Positions 25,469 to 37,500 of a stretch of 64,000 nucleotides of DNA are shown here, one piece after another. The DNA is from Sordaria brevicollis (Eukaryota > Ascomycota > Sordariomycetes > Sordariales > Sordariaceae): the NCBI GenBank assembly GCA_033439795.1, contig JAUTDP010000016.1:868001-932000 (forward strand), given 5' to 3'. Position numbers and translations under genes: made by a program. Each line of letters begins with the position of its first letter. Position 1 is the stretch's first letter. Under the pieces are notes generated by a model, which was not told where the DNA came from, ran no database searches, and worked only from the letters and a program-made list of their open reading frames with translations.

Positions 25469-26709
25469 TTTGATGGTGTTGATTGTCGAGGCGCAAAGAT
25501 GCTGAGTCTCGGGAGGGCTGTTCGATCGTGGGATGATGTCCAAGCTAGAAATTCGCGGAGAGGGAAATTTAATTAGTTGTGGGCAATTCAAAAAATGCCC
25601 TGGGACCCTACAAAGCTGGGCAGCTGGCAAGCGACTGGCAGCGGCTCAATTGCCAAGACTTTTTTGGGCTCAAATCTGCCTGGTCTGTGCACGCAACTTG
25701 GAGTGAACTGCAAGACAGCGACAGCCCCACGACGTCCAAACAACCGGCTCCCATTCACAACCCGAACCCGAAGGTTTCTGTTCTGCACGTGCTGGCCTTC
25801 CATGCCGTCGCACTTGTACCGGATCGGGACCACTGATGTTCCCCAGTCCAGTTTTGAACCACGGGCTGGAATTTGGGGAAGCATTTGACGCCCAGCCTTG
25901 CCAAGACCAGTGGTCGACAAGCTTCCCGCCAGGCCTCGACCCCTGTCTTTAGAGCCCCACCATGGAGCTCCTTCGCCCCGCCGCCATTCATGCACCCACT
26001 GACGTCGCCGCTGTGGATTCGGGCGCCATAGGCCTTTCGTTCTCGTGCCGTAGCGGAGTGCCTGCCGACATGGCAGGTGCTGTAGGAGAACAAGCATTCA
26101 TTCCATGAGGTTTCTTGTCCAGTGTCTCCAGCAATTCCGCAAAAACCAAACCAGAGAAAGATCAACAAGGGAAAGCGCACGAATCAGGAGGCGGCGTTCA
26201 AGAACAAACTCCAAACTATTTGCACTTGTCTCAAGTTTTCGGAATCAACCCCCGGAGCCTCCCTCCTTTGACACCAACCAAACTCCGACCTTGGAAAGGG
26301 GAGAAACATAAGACGCCATCATCATCAACTACTATCTAACACACGTCGACCTGTCATTCATTGTCCTGTTGGAGGCGCATATTTACCCCTCGCACATCAA
26401 AGAAAGCGTGTTGCGGTTTCGACATTACCTGAAGTTCTGAACAAGGAACACGCCGTTTCGAACATCCATCCCACATTCCCTTGCTCCAGCAACACTCGGC
26501 AGCTCTTTTCCCCCAATTGCTTGGCTGCATCTTTCTCTTCAACGGGCAACCCTTTCGCAACTTTTCTTTTCTTGTCTGCCGATCAACCAACATCGAACCC
26601 TTAAAGAACGAAACGAAAAGGAGTCCAACTCTTGACTTTTACAACCACCCGAATTCACCGACTTTATCCAAAACCACCACATTACAACACATACACACAG
26701 ATTGCGACA
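25469..26709. promoter_or_regulatory. divergent intergenic region, RPP1 and DUF2408 gene
   Basis: 1.24 kb between two divergent start codons, so it holds both promoters and leaders. No distinct binding-site array was seen. The right 250 bp are pyrimidine- and CA-rich, as in a fungal leader. Confidence 0.45.
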
Positions 26710-28299
26710 ATGGAGACTCCGGCGATGCCCATGCCGAAAGATGAGCGGGAACAAGCCATCCTCGACAAGCTCTCGACAATCCGCGACCAGCTTTTGCTTC
26801 TCAAGAGAGACCGAACAAAATACATCCGCACCCAAGATGTGATTGTACACTACGATGCGGTAGTCGAGCAGGTCAAGGAGCTTAATGAGATCCGGAAAGG
26901 AGAGAAGGTGACCGAGACCAGAGGTATGCGCATTCTTCAGAGTGGAAGCTGCCCATTGAACAAAGAGATCTAACGACCCTAAACCAAAAGTCGACAGAGT
27001 CCTCGAAAGCTGCCTACAGCTCCTCTCCCTCTTCTTCATGACGATCGGCCGTACACAAGAAGCCCCCGCCGCCTACGCATTGACCTCGACCATCAAGCGA
27101 TTACTCGACCACCTGACCGAGGCCGACCTCTACTCGGCTAAGGACCTGAACAGCATGGCCCACACCCTCTCACAGCTGGACAAGGTCATGACGGTCACGA
27201 ACCCTTCCCACTCGCCCTACATTGTTGAGCTGTTGGCCAACCGCCTCGAGCTCTGCCACAGCTCGCTGGACAACCTGAAGAAGAGGGTGGACGACCTGCA
27301 GGATCCGCTACAGAGCATTCACGAGAGGCTGATCTCCATACTACGATCCATGTCCCTTGCAAACACCAAGGCGAAGGTAAGGACGCACAAGGGCGGACGG
27401 ATACGAGGATCAGGGATGAGGGGTAGGGCTAACATGTTACACAGTTCTCGGCATCGGAGGTCCAGAGGCTACAAGCGCAGGTCAAGGAGATTGACGAGTC
27501 GAGGGTGGACGGCAACTTTGTTGGGCCAGACGGCGAGGTTCTTCGCGGAAGCGAGAGGGTGTCGCACTTGGTGGATGTTTGCCTCAAGTGGTCCGAGATT
27601 GTTCTGGAGAGGTAACGCCTCAATCTTATTCAGCTCATGCCAGCCAGTCACTAACACCCATCTAGGAAAGGAGTCATTCCCGAAGCCTTCAAGTCCAGGC
27701 ACGAGCAGCTCGTCAGCATCCGCAACGAGCTCGAGAAGCTTTCCATCACCCAGGCCTGGTCTTTGCGCGAGACGGATCTGTACGACTACCAGCGCGAGCT
27801 CGACAAGATCGACGAGAGCCGGGTGGACGGCAACTGGTTGGACGACGAAGGAAAGCCCGCCGAGCTGTATGTTCAGCGCACGTTACTGTACCTGATCAGG
27901 AGGAGCTATGGCTACATTTACTACCTGATGATCTCATCCGAGCCGGTTTCGGAGGCTCTGCTACCAATCTACAACCAGCTTCAGACATTGAAGCGCTGCT
28001 TGATTGAGGTGAAGGATTCAGGTGGTGTCAGCTCGGTTAGGGAGCTGTACCCGTACAGCATGAAGGTATGTTGTATTTGCTATTGATCTCTCGTACCCAA
28101 GGACGGTTTCTAACGAGGTGTTTTGTAGCTTAACTCCATTGACAACATGCGCGTCGATGGCAAGTTCATGGTCGGTGGCGACATACCCGAGGGCCAAGGG
28201 AGCGTTAGCGCTTTGCTGGCTGAGTGCTACGACCTTACTTACGAGTTGAAGGTGATGGCTGAAGAGTTGGAGGATAAGGACAGGGACAGCTCTTCGTAA
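26710..28299 (+). CDS. DUF2408 (UPF0662) family protein, five exons
   Basis: Exons 26710-26923, 26991-27376, 27445-27611, 27666-28065 and 28129-28299 join to 445 residues, all introns with GT/AG ends and most with a CTAAC branch point. The protein is mostly helical and soluble, without signal peptide or membrane segment. The opening block LDKLSTIRDQLLLLKRDRTKYIRT and the later SYGYIYYLMISSEP are characteristic of the DUF2408 family (fission yeast UPF0662 proteins), whose function is not established. A repeat of KIDESRVDGNW (exon 4) and EIDESRVDGNF (exon 3) shows an internal duplication of one helical unit, and a third related RVDGKF occurs in exon 5. Each is followed by a short acidic or Gly-containing loop. 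The start is the first ATG, with acaATGG context. Confidence 0.9.
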
Positions 28300-29075
28300 T
28301 CGATTCGAGAGAGCTTGGGGAATGAGTTATACGTTGATATAGACTTGGAGGCTTTACGGCATTTCGGATTCGGGCAATGGCAGTAGCGGTGCTACTGCTG
28401 CGAATCGTCGTGGTACATTTTTCTTCTAACTAGCGGAGTTTGCTTTTTACTTTTGCATCATGGGATGTTCGAACTGATGGGACTCATGTCATCATGGTCG
28501 AGCTGCTTCATATGGGAAGTCTGGGGTTCACCTAGGCATTGGCTCACGTTTCAACGGGATATCCAACTCTCATATCCTTTTTCTCTTTATCTCTCATAGG
28601 AACATCTCTTCTCATTGTTAGAGTGGACGGGGCACACATAGAGGGTTGAAATGCTGGAGCAGAATCTCCTGGATCATGAGGACGGCTAAGGAGGCAGCCG
28701 CTCAGGGGCATGAACTGGGGTGGAAGGTTAATACGGCCACGGTCCGTGGCTCCTGTATGTTAGGTGTGTCTTGTCGACAAGTCCATTGCGTCCCACCGCT
28801 CTGAGATTCATGAAGCGTATATACCCGCTTTCCAGGGTTTGCTGTTCATCATGGTAACCCTTTCCTCTTCATGGTTGGTAGTTCGTGTGGAGTGGTGTGG
28901 CCATTTTGTCAGATACATTCAGTCATGGCTGCACCCGACCTCACCTCGTTCGAGTAGACCCATCTGAGTATTTGGCCTCTTTCTTTGAAGATAATTGCCG
29001 GTATTGGGGGCCAATGGCCTAGAACTGATGTATCGATATTCTCTATTTGACTTCAACCTTACCCTGCCGCGACAT
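28300..29075. other. convergent intergenic, 3' regions
   Basis: 776 bp between the ends of the DUF2408 gene and the YCII-domain gene. Nothing beyond expected 3' untranslated sequence is seen. Confidence 0.6.
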
Positions 29076-30274
29076 CTACTGCTTCTGCTGGAAAGTCTGA
29101 CCGGGAACAGGGAAGCGGAAGGCGCACTTGAAGGGCCACATCTGAGCCTATATCATCATCATCATCATAGTTAGCATATCATCCACTCCACAGAGGTCAT
29201 CAACCTTCACCCCCCTCCCCATGATAACCCTCAATGCTATAAGCCTATAACTAGTCCTGGATACCGGACCAGGACCAGGACCAGGACCGGTCCCAAGCCC
29301 CATGGCCCTTCCATAACTTCACACCAGGACAAAAATAAGGGAAAAAGGGAAGCCAACGTACGTTATCAACATCCCAAACACCCTTCTGGGCATAGACGTC
29401 CTCCTTCAGGATCTTGATCACCTCCTCACGGCTTTCGGCGAGGAGGACGATGGTGGAGCCGGCGAACTTGAAGGTCTTGGGGTCGTCCGAGGTGGGGGGT
29501 TCGGAGAGGACGGCGCCTGGGTGTGTTTGTTAGCTATGTAATCGAGGTAGACAAGGAGAGAGGTGGTGAGGGGAGGGGAGGGGTTGTGAGGGTTTGTGAG
29601 GGTTGGTGAGGGGGGTGGGAGAGGGAGGGGTATAGGAGAGAGAGGTGAGGGCGAGGTTAGGTGGTGTGAAGTTGCCGTGGGCCATAGAAAGTAGAAAGTG
29701 CCGGGAGAGGTGGTGCATGTGGGTTGAAGAGAGCTATGAGGCGGGTGAAGTGAAGTGTTGAAGTGTTGAAGTGGTGCAAGCTCTTGAAGATGTTGTGATG
29801 AACTGTGAAGTCAAGCCGAGTAAAAGGTAGCTCAAGCATAGCTCAACCATAACCCTCAAACCTCCCAAAGAAAGGAAGACTTACCGCCCATCTGAAAGCA
29901 TCCATTATCAACGTTCTTGCCGAGACCAGCAAAGTGGTCACTTTGTCTCCTTGTTAGCTTCTTATGTATTTCACGTTGGGGATGAGTGGTGCAACCTACG
30001 GCCTAACCTCCAACCTCTTCTCCCCCACACCCTCAAAGTCCGGCACGACAACGAGCCACTCAATCTTCTTTCCGGCGGTAGCAGAGGAAGCCATTGTTCT
30101 GATGTTTCTTTGGTTAAAGAAGTTGTTGGAGAGAATGCGGGGTGATGATGATGATGCGGGGGTTGTAGGGTTGAAGAAAGTCAGAGTGGAGGAGGAGAAG
30201 AAGGAAGGTCGGCTAAAGCGGCTGTGGAGAGCTTGTCCGAGTTGGAGGGTGCGAGATCGGGCGGCGGAGGCCAT
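29076..30274 (-). CDS. YCII-domain protein, probably mitochondrial, four exons
   Basis: Exons 30000-30274, 29885-29940, 29362-29516 and 29076-29147 give 185 residues. The YCII-related (ferredoxin-like dimer) fold starts at WLVVVPDFEGVGEKRLEVRP, continues DHFAGLGKNVDNGCFQMGG, and ends with GSTIVLLAESREEVIKILKED and KGVWDVDNAQMWPFKCAF. Family members are small proteins, some of them predicted enzymes, mostly without a known substrate. The first 60 residues are rich in Arg, Ser and aromatics with almost no acid (MASAARSRTLQLGQALHSRF), as in a mitochondrial presequence; an internal ATG at 30093 (MASSATAG) would give a cytosolic form. A further in-frame ATG at 30325 would add 17 residues. The 368-bp second intron is unusually long and holds a G-rich tract on the plus strand. 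Confidence 0.85.
29266..29289. repeat. GGACCA hexamer repeat in intron
   Basis: Four copies of GGACCA within the last intron of the YCII-domain gene; a short ATC run lies nearby at 29152-29168 next to the acceptor site. Confidence 0.85.
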
Positions 30275-30791
30275 GGTTCGATGGGCGATGGGTGTATGTG
30301 GTCTGACTTTTTTTGTAAACGACACTGGGGATTTGGAGGGATAGGTACGTCCGGGTCAAGATTTGCGGTGCGAAAGAGGAGTGATCGGGATTATATCCGA
30401 GCCAACAATGCTACTTTCTTACCAAGGTTGAAATTGGTAGCTTTTGTTTACTTTGGTTGACGGCGGCTGTGAACTGCCGCGGAGCATGGGGTAATTCGGA
30501 GATGGTGGGTCTAGCGTAGCGTGGGTTTAAATAGTGGCCGTAGAGGTGCCTACACTATGACGACCATCTGTTTATATCACAGCTCGGTTAACAAATCACC
30601 AACGAACCTCGTTTTGCAGTTTTACTTCTTCTTATTAATCGTAAAGTATCGTTGGCAACTAGCAACGCTTCTAATAGTATCCGTCATCCTTTAGATCTGT
30701 CGGTTCAACTTCTTCGAGTTCGTACCAAGACCATCCCTTCAACGCCGTGTTAGGTGCAAGAACATCGTGGCAGATTATCCTCCTTTCCGCT
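30275..30791. other. short intergenic, YCII promoter
   Basis: About 517 bp between two minus-strand genes in tandem. It should hold the promoter of the YCII-domain gene and the 3' end of the UBX gene. No clear motif. Confidence 0.5.
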
Positions 30792-31899
30792 CTAAGCAAC
30801 AATGAGCACCGCACTAGGAACCAATCCAGCCTCTTTCAACGTCTGGCTAAAGTCCGGGCCAGCTTGCCATGTCTTTCTGGGGAACGTCGTCGAGAAGCTC
30901 GCAACGGGGACACCATTCTCCGACTCCAACTGCTGAGAAAGCTCAAACAGCGTAGTATCCGCAGCCAACGTCTTCATGATGTTTCCCTTCGCAGTCTGCA
31001 ACCTCAGACGGGCCTCGTTGTGGGAGGCAGCGGGCCTGGAAGCAGCCGGCGCAGCAGCAGGGGCGGGTGAAGGGGCGGCCGGAGCTCTACCCTCGCGAAG
31101 TGCCCTGGCCTCCTCCTCCTTACGCTTCCTCTCGGCCTTGTCAGCTTCAATCTTGGCCTTGATGCGCTTCTTGGCCTCGGCGTCCTCAAGCTTCTCCTGG
31201 CGCTTGCGGGCGGCTTCCTTGATCTGTTCCTTGCGGGCGAGCTCCTCCTTTGCGTCTTGTGATTCCTTGGTGGCCTTGCGCTTGATTTGCTGTGGGCTCG
31301 TTAGCATAAAAGTCCTGTAAAGCTGGGGGACGATGGACCGTACCTCATTGCGCTTCTGCTCCTCCTTATCGACCAGGGCCTGCCTCTCCCTCTTCTCCGC
31401 GAGCTTTTGACGCAGTTCCTCCAGCCTCTGCTTCTTCTCTTCTTCTGTTAGAGGAGCGATCTCTTCGGTGGATTCGGAAAAGTCAGTGTGTTCACTGTCG
31501 TAGAGTTAGCGTGGTGCCACTAGCTAACAGAGTACAGACATGAGACTGACGTCTTGGAAGCGTGGAAGGCGGCAAGGTCTCCGTTCTTGAACCTCTTGCC
31601 GCAGTCGTTGCAAACAAGGGACTTGGCACCCTCAGGGATAGGAGAGCCAGTCTCCTCTTCATCGTCGTCGGCTTTCGCGGTAGAGGCAGCAGCGGTCTGC
31701 AGCTCCTCCAGGGACTTGTCCTGGTTCTCCTCAAGCCAGTTGAGGGCTCCCTGCACTGGTAACTGTCAATATTACATCTTCGTATTGCAAAGAAAGAAAT
31801 TGGGGGAGACTGACAGCCACCGGACTTCTTGACGGCGAGCTCAGCGCGGGGGCGCTCGAAGCCCATGTCAATGAGGACGTCGAGATCTGGCTGCCCCAT
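30792..31899 (-). CDS. UBA-zinc finger-UBX domain protein, four exons
   Basis: Exons 31815-31899, 31551-31755, 31344-31494 and 30792-31289 give 312 residues. The order is a UBA domain (about 1-45, DVLIDMGFERPRAELAVKKS and GGLQGALNWLEEN), a C2H2-type finger (Cys77, Cys80, then His93 and His99 in FHASKTEH), a long Lys/Glu/Arg-rich helix (about 105-215), and a C-terminal UBX domain (about 238-312, RLRLQTAKGNIMKTL to VLIVA). This is the layout of SAKS1/UBXN1-like adaptors, which bind ubiquitin through UBA and the Cdc48/p97 ATPase through UBX, in proteasomal degradation. The second junction falls inside the finger and the joined reading keeps the conserved TEHTDFSES, which confirms it. Cytosolic; no targeting signal seen. 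Confidence 0.93.
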
Positions 31900-33265
31900 T
31901 TTGGTGATGCTTGGTTTGTTGGAAGGAAACGATGTGGTCGATAATAAGAATTAGATATTTAGAGGCAGTGGATAGGACTGCTCCTCTAGATTAAATTGCA
32001 GTGGGTTGTTCTGGAAGAAAAAGAGCCCAGTGGTGGCAAGCTGCCCTCTTGGAGTGAAGGAGGGGTTCAATTGATGATGCGGAGTGGAAGCTGTCAAGAG
32101 TTCGGATAGAAGCAGACGGTTACAGCGATCCCATGCACTAACACACGGGAAGCTTTATTATCCGATGGGATGGACCAGGTTTCCAAACAAAATCTTTGGT
32201 AGAAAGTTTAACACAATGTGGCTTTTGTATACAGTCCTACTTCCCAACAATGTGTCCGAACTGTTCACCTCAGTGTTGTTGTTGCTGTTGTCATCGTCAA
32301 TAAAGTTGAACGGTTCACGATACCATGGCCAGGCTGCCCGGTGCACGTCATTCAACACGACCCTTGTCCGTTGCTCTGCCAGCTGACACAGACCAATGAC
32401 AAACTGACATTTGCCCAATTTGAAGCCAAATTGACAGTCGGTGGCACCTGGTTTCTCAACTTTGACCCTTAATTTCAGTGGAGATACGTGGACCCCACTG
32501 CACGCGACAACCTCACAACCGTCAACCCCAGGCCTGGCCAGCGAAACATGGAATTCGGCTCGGGAAAGAGCTCCCATCTGCAGAGCTTCCATTCCACTTC
32601 GGAAGTTGAGGTTCGAAAGTTCTGGGGTTGGGGTCCAGTATGAGATCAGCACGGACCCATGCTCTTGGCTCGGCTGGGTTTTGGCTTCTTGGCGTCTTTC
32701 CAGTGGCCTGGCGCCCTCCTGAAGTCTTGACACTTGACAGCGACTCCAGCTGGGAAACAGGCTCTGTCCCAGCCAGCGCGCGTCGAACCGCCGTCACTGT
32801 TGAATGTCGTAACACATCATCTCTCTGGCGGCGGCCGTCTTGGTTATTATCTCTTGAGGTGACCTGGACTTGTTTGGAAGCAACACCTTACCACACTCTT
32901 CTATCCATCCTACTTACTCACAACTACCTACCTCTGGGCTGCTACACAACACAGTTTGTTCTTAACGTTTCTGCTTTGACGACAACTTTAACGACTGGAG
33001 GTCTTGCTATTTGCGCCCGCAGAACTTAAATCGCATCCATCATCCCATTGCCCTTGTCTCTGGCATATTTCGCAAACCTACGCTATTTAATACGTCCAAC
33101 TCCATCCCCCATCCCTTTATTTCCCCCCACCGACCATACTAGGGATCGTTACGGCCAATTATCCCCCGGCAACATTTCCCGTCTTCCATCCGTCGCGAAA
33201 GTCAAAGTTGCTTTAGAAGAATTTCCCAAAACCACCAAACCACATACGACCAAACGATCGCCAAC
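31900..33265. promoter_or_regulatory. divergent intergenic region, UBX gene and SCS2
   Basis: 1.37 kb between divergent start codons, containing both promoters. The right third (from about 32870) is C/T- and CA-rich and looks like a fungal 5' leader. No specific site array was recognised. Confidence 0.45.
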
Positions 33266-34513
33266 ATGTCCGTCGAAATCGATCCCCTCGAGCTTGGTTT
33301 CCGCAGTACGTCTAGACAGCAACGACGGCCCATACCTATTCTCTAGGATCCCCCATCGTCTGACAAGAAATTAGGGCCCTTTACTGTGGAGGTTTCGCAG
33401 ATCCTCAGAATCAGGAACCCCAACACCTCTCCGGTGGCCTTCAAGGTATGTGGACATAGGATACGCGTCTCTCGTGATGGAAGATGGCTCAACACATGTG
33501 CTGACTTGCCTGTATACAGGTCAAAACCACCGCTCCCAAGCAGTACGTTCCATCCTCGGCAATGCGCCGTAGCGCAAACGAATCTCCAGTCCATACATAG
33601 CAGATACAGATACTCACACGCTTCTCAGATACTGCGTCCGCCCCAACTCGGGTCGCATTGAGCCCGGTCACGATGTCGAAGTTTCCGGTCAGTTCTACAA
33701 CTCTCAGAGCCATATCAACCCACGGTCTCGTGACTAACTTCCCTTTCAGTCCTTCTCCAGGCCATGAAGCAGGAGCCTCCTTCGGACGCCCGATGCCGCG
33801 ACAAATTCCTCGTTCAGTCTGTTACCATCACTGGTGACAAGGAGTTCACAAACGTTGCTCAAATTGTGGGTATACCTTACATCACATGTGGATGAGCCAG
33901 TGCTGACAAATGCGTCACAGTGGGATGGTGTCGACAAGTCTCAGATTCAGGAGAAGAAGATTCGCGTTCTCTGGCTTCCAGCCTTTGGAGAGGAGACTAC
34001 CTCCCCCGTTGCTGCCACCCCTATCCGTCCCTCGACCTCGAACCGGGTACGTTTACCTTTTCACCTACCCCAGGCAGCGGACGATCCAACTGACAATCAC
34101 ATGCGCAGGTTGAGGAGACCCCCGCTCCCTTCACATCCCCCAGCGAGACCCGATCTTCGACGACCGATACCCGCGAAATTAAGCAAGAGCCCGACCTTGC
34201 CGATAACTTCCAGTCGACCGTTGCCGCCGCCGCTACAACAGTACAGAGCACAGCTGCCGAGACGTACGAGCAGTTGAAGGACCAGTTGGCCAAGGCCCAG
34301 GCGACCATCGCATCCCTCCAGAACGACGCCGCGAGCGGGCTTAGACAGAGGAAGGCCACCGTGGCCGACGCGGTGGGCGAGCAGGCATCGAACGTCCAGG
34401 CAACCGCCCAGGATCTTGCGCAATCAGCGAGGCAAGGCACGGAGGGAGTGCCAGTCCAGATTGCGGCAGTCCTCTGCTTGGTCAGCTTCCTGTTGGCCTA
34501 CATCTTCTTTTAG
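33266..34513 (+). CDS. SCS2: VAP/Scs2-type MSP-domain ER protein, seven exons
   Basis: Exons 33266-33305, 33375-33445, 33520-33542, 33629-33687, 33750-33865, 33921-34046 and 34109-34513 give 279 residues. The MSP domain covers about 1-125: MSVEIDPLELGFRRPFTVEV, then RIRNPNTSPVAFKVKTTAPK, QYCVRPNSGRIEPG, and VLLQAMKQEPPSDARCRDKF. These are the VAP signature residues that bind FFAT motifs of lipid-transfer proteins. A Ser/Thr/Pro linker and a short coiled coil (about 205-230) lead to a tail anchor at the very C-terminus, VPVQIAAVLCLVSFLLAYIFF without its first residue counted. The protein tethers the ER to plasma membrane and other organelles and influences phospholipid synthesis. One exon is only 23 bp long, a microexon that automatic gene finders may miss. 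Confidence 0.95.
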
Positions 34514-37500
34514 TGCATGAACACCGGTCGAATTTCCATCATTGCGAAGGCAGTCTCGGTACGCCTAGGGGTTCACAATACAACAACAATAACATAATCC
34601 TTCCCTGTCCTTTTTTCGTTTTTTTTTTTCGGTTTTCATATATCCCTTCACTCACTCAAAAACTCGTTTTTCCCTTTGTCGTTGCGGTGGATAGAAGTGG
34701 CAGGCCCAGGGTGTAGGATCTGAAGTTGGCAGCGCGGAAGGGAGGAAGCTGGAGAACAACACGCGTGGTCCAGGATTCGTCAAGTTTTGCGCATAGGGAG
34801 GAGGTGAGGTGGACGAGCGCATATCTGCTTTACAACCGGACCTGCACTTACTCCGGGATGTATAACGAGCTATGCTACGCTAAGCGATGCTAGGCTAGGA
34901 GACTAGTAGGACTGTAGGATGGAATTACCAGCACTTGATAATATGCAAGGGACCGAAAATCGTCGAGGAGTGAATGCTTAAGAAAGGGTATGTTTACTAC
35001 ATCCAGACAAAGAGACTATTACTATTCCAAGCGCCGGACCACACTATCCGAACAATATCCTCGACCTGACTCCCCAGTATAAGTTTCTTTTGCTTCGTGA
35101 GGGTCTAGGGGCCTCCTGCTCTCACCAGAATTTCAGCTAGATATCACATTTCCATCAACCAAGTCGACAAAGGATCTGCCACCTACCTAGCCCGAAGACC
35201 TATAGTTACACAAACCTATTGTCAGTCATTAAAGATTGATACCTGACGGTCCTTCAGACAAAGCCCGACATCAAACAGCAGCCACTTCTCTCGACAAGCC
35301 AATAGTGATAAGACGGAATACCAAACGCTTCGTCATCATTTTTCACAGGAAGATTGTCATGGAAAACTCCATGGTTGAGCTTCGGGATTAACCGCCAGGA
35401 CAGGTACAGCCTTGTAGAGAGCCTTTCAGCCCTACCTCGTGAAGCCACCACCATTGATGGAAAGGCTTCCCGAGATTTCATCGGTGGAGTCAGACCTATT
35501 TACCACCGTTTTCTCCTACCGTTTTCAGCACTGAGTAGCTGAAGAGGAAGACGATGGATTTTTTAATGATCAACACTTTGCCAAGTGAACCCAACCAAAG
35601 GTCAACTCCGAAAGCCACCTCTTGGCCTCACTCGTGATTGCCAAGGCCCAAGACATATGCCGTTTCTCCCGCTCACGACGACTCACGACGTCTCACGCGG
35701 GAATGTCGGCATGTCCATGTGGTTCATTCCCTTCATTTGTTTGAGAAAGTGTTGAGAGTGGTCGCAGGTGAGGTCGGGCTGAGTACATTTAGCGTACATA
35801 CAGAGTGTAGCAAGCCCCATGGTGGCTGAGGCATTGGCAAGCTCAGCCTCTTGCTGACAGGGGTTGGAAGGGAAGATCTCCCGTCTGTGAAATCCACAGG
35901 ATGGAGGACGACGGGAAAAGGAAGGATGAAACGGAGGAATCATCGAGGAAGGCCGGGATATGTATTTTTCTTTGAGAGTGGGATTCCCGATTTCCGAGAC
36001 ACTATCCTTTGGAAACAAAACCCAATTTGCAAATGAGCATTGAAAAGCTTGAAAAGAATTGCAAAAGGCAGGTTAACTTCGAGATGGCTTCCTTGGCCTG
36101 CTCGCTGTCGTGAACCGATGACGAAATGCTTCTGTTTGGGCACAAGCGTCGAAGCTTCAAGCCCAGCGGCAGGCTTTAGGAAAAGTGGAACCCTATAACT
36201 CTTTATTCTTAGTAGCTCTGTTAGTTGGGTACCCAAGCTTTCGATTTTCACGTCCTAAATGAGAGGAGTTAAAGGTTCCCAGCTAACAAAAACAACCCAG
36301 TCTTCTAAAGTGCTTCGTGAGTCCCCTGCTGCAAGTCATTTTTCAGCGCTTCACGTCGTGCAGGTTCGTCCTCCGGGCCTCTCCATTTCAACCCGAAGTC
36401 CCGAAGTCGAGATCCAAGTTCCATGCGATCCGAAGAGGACTGCAGATGCAAGATGCGTTATGCGCCGAATTCAGACAACTTCGTCAGTAGAATTTGGGAC
36501 GCGGGAGAGAAGAGAGACAGGTTGACGCCATCACGAAACAAAAAAGAATGAAGAAGGCTGAAGAATGATGACGCCCGGGATGGAAAGACCAGGCAAGAGA
36601 AAAGGCGGGGGAGGGGCAGGTAAGAAAGTCAGCATGTCAGAAGCAGAAGGAATCCCATCCTCGTCTGCTTGTCCCGTACATCTCCTCCCAGCCCTCCGAA
36701 AAGAGTTCAAGTCACCATCCAACCAAAAAACTTCCCGTCATGTGGTTCTGGAAACAAGTCACGACGTCGAGGGTCATCCGCCCGCCCCAATTGGTGAGCG
36801 ACCGAAGGCATCCACTACGTACGCCGAAATGCCGTCCAAGGTCAAGGTCAAGGGATGGAGGGGTCACCGTTTTACAACCCTCGACTCAAAAAGCAAACTT
36901 CAGTTTGTACACAATCCTCGTGTTGATCTGGTCACAAGGCTGTTGATAAATAAGTCTTGAAGCAACCAGGGTCTACCTACCATATACTAGGGCTGTCCCA
37001 GGTGAAACGAGAAGGTTCCAAGTCCCGGAACTGTGTGTTCGGTGTTCAACAGGATGAAGGCAGGTGGGTACTACAACAGTTTACAAGGTAGGTATCACCA
37101 CGAGATCTTCTTCTCTCCTAGATGGTAGGTAGCCTTGCTAGGCAAGCCCAGGACTTCTTCGACTCCGAGAAACACGAGACACGGATACCTACAGAGGATT
37201 CACCTTACCCTTTGATCCTCCTTCTATCGGCACCCTGCGTGCTATGGATATTGCTGAGATATCAGAGTTGCCTCCTTTTGTGTTCGAGAAGGTTCAACGG
37301 CAAGAGGGTCTTCTTAGACTCGAAATAAGCACCTTATCTGTGTGTAGCAGTCACACTCACTTTTCCAACCAAGACTTCCTGGACGCCGCAGTCTCCTGAT
37401 CTGATACCCGAACGATGGAGATGGAGAATATCCACCACGAGACAAAGTACCTATACAGTACCCACTGGTTCAAGGCTATGCAAAAAGGGTCTTTTCGGAA

